A DNA stretch of 64,000 bases from Vibrio sp. CDRSL-10 TSBA (GTDB lineage Bacteria; Pseudomonadota; Gammaproteobacteria; Enterobacterales; Vibrionaceae): positions 1,116,001 through 1,180,000 of the forward strand of contig CP155566.1 in NCBI GenBank assembly GCA_039696685.1, given 5' to 3'. Below the pieces are notes generated by a model, which was not told the origin of the DNA, made no database searches, and worked only from the letters and a program-made list of their open reading frames with translations. This document shows, piece by piece, positions 61,349-64,000 of this stretch. Position numbers and translations under genes: made by a program. How positions within the stretch are numbered: position 1 is the first letter of the stretch; each line of letters begins with the position of its first letter.

Positions 61349-62098
61349 ATGGCAGGTCACAGTAAGTGGGCAAACATCCGACATCGCAAAGCGGCGCAAG
61401 ACGCCAAACGCGGTAAAATTTTTACTAAGCTGATCCGCGAAATCGTGGTGTCAGCCAAAGAGGGCGGCGCGGAAGTGGAAAATAACCCGCGCCTGCGTGC
61501 AGCGATAGACAAAGCGCTCTCCAACAACATGACCCGTGACACCATTAACCGAGCGGTCGCGCGTGGCGCCGGCGGTGAAGGTGATGAAGGGATGGAAACC
61601 GTGATTTATGAAGGTTACGGTCCGGGAGGCACCGCGGTGATGGTCGAGTGTCTGACCGACAACCGCAACCGCACCGTATCCGGTGTTCGGCATGCTTTTT
61701 CTAAAGCGGGCGGAAACCTGGGGACCGATGGCAGCGTCAATTACCTGTTCGACAAGAAAGGCGTCATCTCTTATCAGCCGGGTCTGGAAGAAGATGAGGT
61801 GATGGAAGTGGCACTGGAGAGCGGTGCAGAAGACATCGACACTGCCGCAGATGGTGCGATTGATGTGTACACCACACCGGAAGAGTTTGGCGCGGTGAAA
61901 GACGCCCTGGATGAAGCCGGTTTTGCCGCCGACAATGCCGAAGTGACCCTGGTTCCTGCTACCAAAGCGGAACTCGATGAGGAGACGGCTCCTAAACTGC
62001 TGCGCCTTATTGATGCACTGGAAGATCTCGATGACGTACAGGAAGTCTATCATAACGGTGATATCTCTGATGAGATTGCCGCAACGCTCTCGCTTTAG
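61349..62098 (+). CDS. yebC: YebC/TACO1 family translation-associated protein
   Basis: A 249-residue protein of the YebC family. It starts [20 protein letters not shown], the family signature, and continues with [21 protein letters not shown]. YebC proteins bind the ribosome and ease translation of proline stretches; older annotation calls them transcription regulators. It lies 14 bases before ruvC, forming the yebC-ruvC unit seen in most gamma-proteobacteria. Confidence 0.95.
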   Translation: MAGHSKWANIRHRKAAQDAKRGKIFTKLIREIVVSAKEGGAEVENNPRLRAAIDKALSNNMTRDTINRAVARGAGGEGDEGMETVIYEGYGPGGTAVMVECLTDNRNRTVSGVRHAFSKAGGNLGTDGSVNYLFDKKGVISYQPGLEEDEVMEVALESGAEDIDTAADGAIDVYTTPEEFGAVKDALDEAGFAADNAEVTLVPATKAELDEETAPKLLRLIDALEDLDDVQEVYHNGDISDEIAATLSL

Positions 62099-62112
62099 AA
62101 CAGGAAGACAAC

Positions 62113-62635
62113 ATGTCGATTATTCTGGGCATTGACCCGGGTTCACGTATCACAGGTTACGGTGTGATTCGTCAGCAGGGACGGCATCTGCATTATCTCG
62201 GCAGCGGTTGTATCCGTATGTCGGAAAAAGAGCTGCCGCTGCGTCTCAAGCAGATTTACGCAGGCGTAAGCGAGATCATCACTCAGTTTCAGCCGGATGT
62301 GTTTGCGATAGAACAGGTGTTTATGGCTAAGAAACGCCGATTCAGCGCTTAAACTCGGCCAGGCGCGCGGCAGTGCGATCGTGGCGGCCGTGAATGCCGA
62401 ATTGCCGGTGTTTGAATACGCGGCCCGTCTGATTAAACAGGCGGTGGTGGGAATCGGTGGCGCCGACAAGGCCCAGGTCCAGCACATGGTGCAGCAGATG
62501 CTCAAGTTGCCGGCTAAGCCGCAGGCCGATGCCGCGGATGCGCTTGGGGTGGCAATTTGTCATGCCAACACCAATAAAACCCTGGTGGCTCTGGCCGGAC
62601 ATGCGACCAGCGCCCGACGCGGCCGATACCGTTAA
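62113..62635 (+). CDS. ruvC: RuvC, Holliday junction resolvase, split by +1 insertion at 62331-62335
   Basis: Endonuclease that cuts Holliday junctions within the RuvABC complex. The start [20 protein letters not shown] carries the first catalytic Asp. [10 protein letters not shown] carries the catalytic Glu. At GAAAC 62331-62335 the frame shifts; removing one A gives [20 protein letters not shown] and 173 residues, exactly the E. coli length. The last catalytic acids are in [16 protein letters not shown]. yebC lies directly upstream. Confidence 0.96.
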
Positions 62636-62692
62636 CTCCCGTTTCCTGCCTCTATAAAGCCGGTGCTTCCTGCGCCGGCTGCCTATCTTTCA

Positions 62693-62708
62693 CTGGCTAT
62701 CCATCCAG
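62693..62708 (+). promoter_or_regulatory. LexA (SOS) box before ruvA
   Basis: CTGG-CTATCCAT-CCAG has the spacing of a LexA box (CTG-N10-CAG) and differs little from the E. coli ruvA box (CTGGATATCTATCCAG). It lies 55 bases before the ruvA GTG, between ruvC and ruvA, exactly as in E. coli. It implies SOS induction of ruvA and ruvB. Confidence 0.75.
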
Positions 62709-62762
62709 TTATTGATTATCATCTTTGCCATTCGTACTGATAAAAAACCAAGGATTTTCCCT

Positions 62763-63380
62763 GTGATTGGACGTCTTCGTGGCACCCTGATAGAAAAACA
62801 ACCTCCTCAAGTATTGATTGATGTCGGCGGCATTGGTTATGAAGTTCAAATGCCGATGAGCTGCTTTTACGAACTCGACAATGTTGGAACCGAGGTCGTG
62901 ATTTATACCCATTTTGTCGTTCGGGAAGATGCACAACTTCTGTATGGATTCAATACTGTCAATGAGCGAGCACTGTTTCGTGAAGTGATAAAAGCGAATG
63001 GCGTCGGCCCGAAAATGGGGCTGGCGATCTTGTCTGGCATGACAGCCAGTCAGTTTGTCGCCTGTGTTGAACGGGAAGATATTTCAACCTTGGTCAAACT
63101 GCCTGGAGTAGGTAAAAAGACTGCCGAACGTTTGGTGGTCGAAATGAAAGATCGCCTTAAAGGGTGGGGTGCGGGTGACTTATTTACCCCGGCAACCGAT
63201 GCTGCCCCGTTAGATTCTGTGTCTGGTATTGCAGACCAGAGCGCCGAAGAAGAAGCGGTGAGCGCGCTGCTGGCGTTGGGTTACAAACCGGCACAAGCCT
63301 CGAAGGCGGTCTCTCAGGTAGCGAAACCAGAGATGAGCAGCGAACAGCTGATCAGAGAAGCACTAAAATCTATGGTGTAG
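62763..63380 (+). CDS. ruvA: RuvA, Holliday junction-binding subunit
   Basis: Tetramer that binds the four-way junction and guides the RuvB motors. The GTG start at 62763 (read [19 protein letters not shown]) gives 205 residues. The OB domain comes first, then two helix-hairpin-helix motifs ([32 protein letters not shown], about residues 70-130). An acidic linker follows, and a C-terminal RuvB-binding domain ([19 protein letters not shown]). A strong hairpin separates it from ruvB. Confidence 0.96.
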   Translation: MIGRLRGTLIEKQPPQVLIDVGGIGYEVQMPMSCFYELDNVGTEVVIYTHFVVREDAQLLYGFNTVNERALFREVIKANGVGPKMGLAILSGMTASQFVACVEREDISTLVKLPGVGKKTAERLVVEMKDRLKGWGAGDLFTPATDAAPLDSVSGIADQSAEEEAVSALLALGYKPAQASKAVSQVAKPEMSSEQLIREALKSMV

Positions 63381-63395
63381 CCAGAAGACTGAGTG

Positions 63396-63430
63396 AAACA
63401 GAAAGCGGCTGAGAGGGCCGCTTTCTGTTT
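63396..63430 (+). terminator. strong hairpin between ruvA and ruvB
   Basis: AAACAGAAAGCGGC pairs perfectly with GCCGCTTTCTGTTT around a seven-base loop. The T run is only three long, so it may attenuate rather than stop, lowering ruvB relative to ruvA. Confidence 0.55.
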
Positions 63431-63498
63431 CGACGTCTGTTAACTTTTACTGAGATGATGGTCAATGTCATCATCTGTGTGCCGACAGGAACTCTGTA

Positions 63499-64000
63499 AT
63501 GATTGAAGCCGATCGCCTAATTGCTCCGAGCAACCCTTCATTTAAAGATGAAGAAGTTATCGACCGCGCGATTCGTCCTAAGAAACTGGCTGACTACCGA
63601 GGTCAGGATCACGTGCGTGATCAGATGGATATTTTTATCCAGGCTGCCCAGCGTCGTAGCGAAGCGCTCGACCATTTGCTGATATTTGGTCCGCCGGGCC
63701 TGGGGAAGACCACGCTGGCCAACATTGTCGCCAACGAGATGGAAGTGAATATTCGCACCACATCCGGTCCGGTGCTGGAAAAGGCCGGTGATCTGGCTGC
63801 GCTGCTGACCAACCTGGAAGAGAACGATGTGCTGTTCATCGACGAGATTCATCGCCTGAGTCCGATGGTGGAAGAAGTGCTTTATCCGGCGATGGAAGAC
63901 TATCAGCTGGATATTATGATCGGTGAGGGACCTGCGGCACGTTCGATTAAAATTGATTTGCCGCCGTTTACCTTGATTGGTGCCACTACGCGAGCCGGTT
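63499..64000 (+). CDS. ruvB: RuvB, branch migration ATPase (5' part)
   Basis: AAA+ motor of Holliday-junction branch migration; the first 167 codons are in the window and the frame runs off the end. ATG 63499 gives [20 protein letters not shown]. Walker A is [13 protein letters not shown] (about residues 63-75), Walker [10 protein letters not shown] (about 112-120), and sensor I lies in [11 protein letters not shown] at the edge. No insertion is seen in this part. Confidence 0.95.
   Translation, partial: MIEADRLIAPSNPSFKDEEVIDRAIRPKKLADYRGQDHVRDQMDIFIQAAQRRSEALDHLLIFGPPGLGKTTLANIVANEMEVNIRTTSGPVLEKAGDLAALLTNLEENDVLFIDEIHRLSPMVEEVLYPAMEDYQLDIMIGEGPAARSIKIDLPPFTLIGATTRAG

Noticed and set aside
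712..62335. Type I or bipartite methylation motif as the cause of the insertions
   Set aside because: Aligning the fourteen contexts shows no second conserved half within about 12 bases on either side of GAAC.
1..64000. CRISPR array, prophage, insertion sequence, tRNA or rRNA genes
   Set aside because: None seen on either strand. The tandem repeats found are 12-20 bases, have no unique spacers, and are not CRISPR.

Overview
This 64 kb window is a piece of a gamma-proteobacterial main chromosome, almost certainly from a Vibrio. The gene order lrp-ftsK / dsbB-nhaB / fadR / Card1-like / mcp / hinT-lpoB-thiK-ycfP-ndh / csiV-mfd-pilZ / lolCDE / comEC-msbA-lpxK-ycaR-kdsB / spoVR-yeaH-prkA / pflA-pflB / amino-acid ABC operon / xthA / priC-dinG / ompT-like porin / lpxH-ppiB-cysS / yebC-ruvC-ruvAB is what I recall of V. 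cholerae and its relatives. Near-even base composition would suit a species of the V. fluvialis/furnissii type, but that is a guess. I see no tRNA, rRNA, insertion sequence, prophage or CRISPR array; this is core genome with ordinary intergenic terminators.

Layout. 1-7.4 kb: Lrp end, FtsK, DsbB, the Na+/H+ antiporter NhaB and the fatty-acid regulator FadR. 7.5-11 kb: an orphan CARF-nuclease (Card1/DUF1887) and a chemoreceptor. 11-17 kb: HinT, three lipoproteins (one the PBP1B activator LpoB), thiamine kinase, YcfP and NADH dehydrogenase II. 17-26 kb: acetyltransferase, CsiV, Mfd, a PilZ protein and the LolCDE lipoprotein-release ABC transporter. 26-33 kb: DUF2062 protein, ComEC, then MsbA-LpxK-YcaR-KdsB for lipid A and Kdo. 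33-38 kb: the PrkA-YeaH-SpoVR stress module behind a good sigma-54 promoter match. 38-46 kb: MipA/OmpV-like protein, YfbU, a membrane protein, PflA/PflB and a DUF3360 permease. 46-50 kb: basic amino-acid ABC transporter. 50-58 kb: XthA, RsmS, PriC, DinG, porin, DUF2057 protein, YchJ and an EAL-HDOD protein. 58-64 kb: LpxH, PpiB, CysS, YebC and RuvC-RuvA-RuvB with a LexA box before ruvA.

The most unusual thing is not a gene. Thirteen genes (ftsK, card1, mcp, mfd twice, lolD, msbA, spoVR, the DUF3360 gene, xthA, the DUF2057 gene, ppiB, cysS, ruvC) are split by fourteen single-base insertions. Every one can be placed as one extra A in the same tetranucleotide, GAAC read as GAAAC (GTTC read as GTTTC on the other strand). 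Several of these genes are essential in relatives, and removing the extra base restores normal proteins (RuvC 173 aa, PpiB 164 aa, XthA 269 aa). These are therefore almost certainly motif-specific read or consensus errors. GAAC/GTTC is the known target of Dnd-type DNA phosphorothioation (GpsAAC/GpsTTC), so the insertions may be the footprint of a backbone modification system encoded elsewhere in this genome. That link is inference; no dnd gene lies in the window.

Other points of interest are the Card1-like nuclease with no CRISPR context, three clusters of short tandem repeats in intergenic spaces (cysS-yebC and mipA-yfbU), a strongly folded spacer inside the amino-acid ABC operon, and recognisable FNR, LexA and sigma-54 sites.
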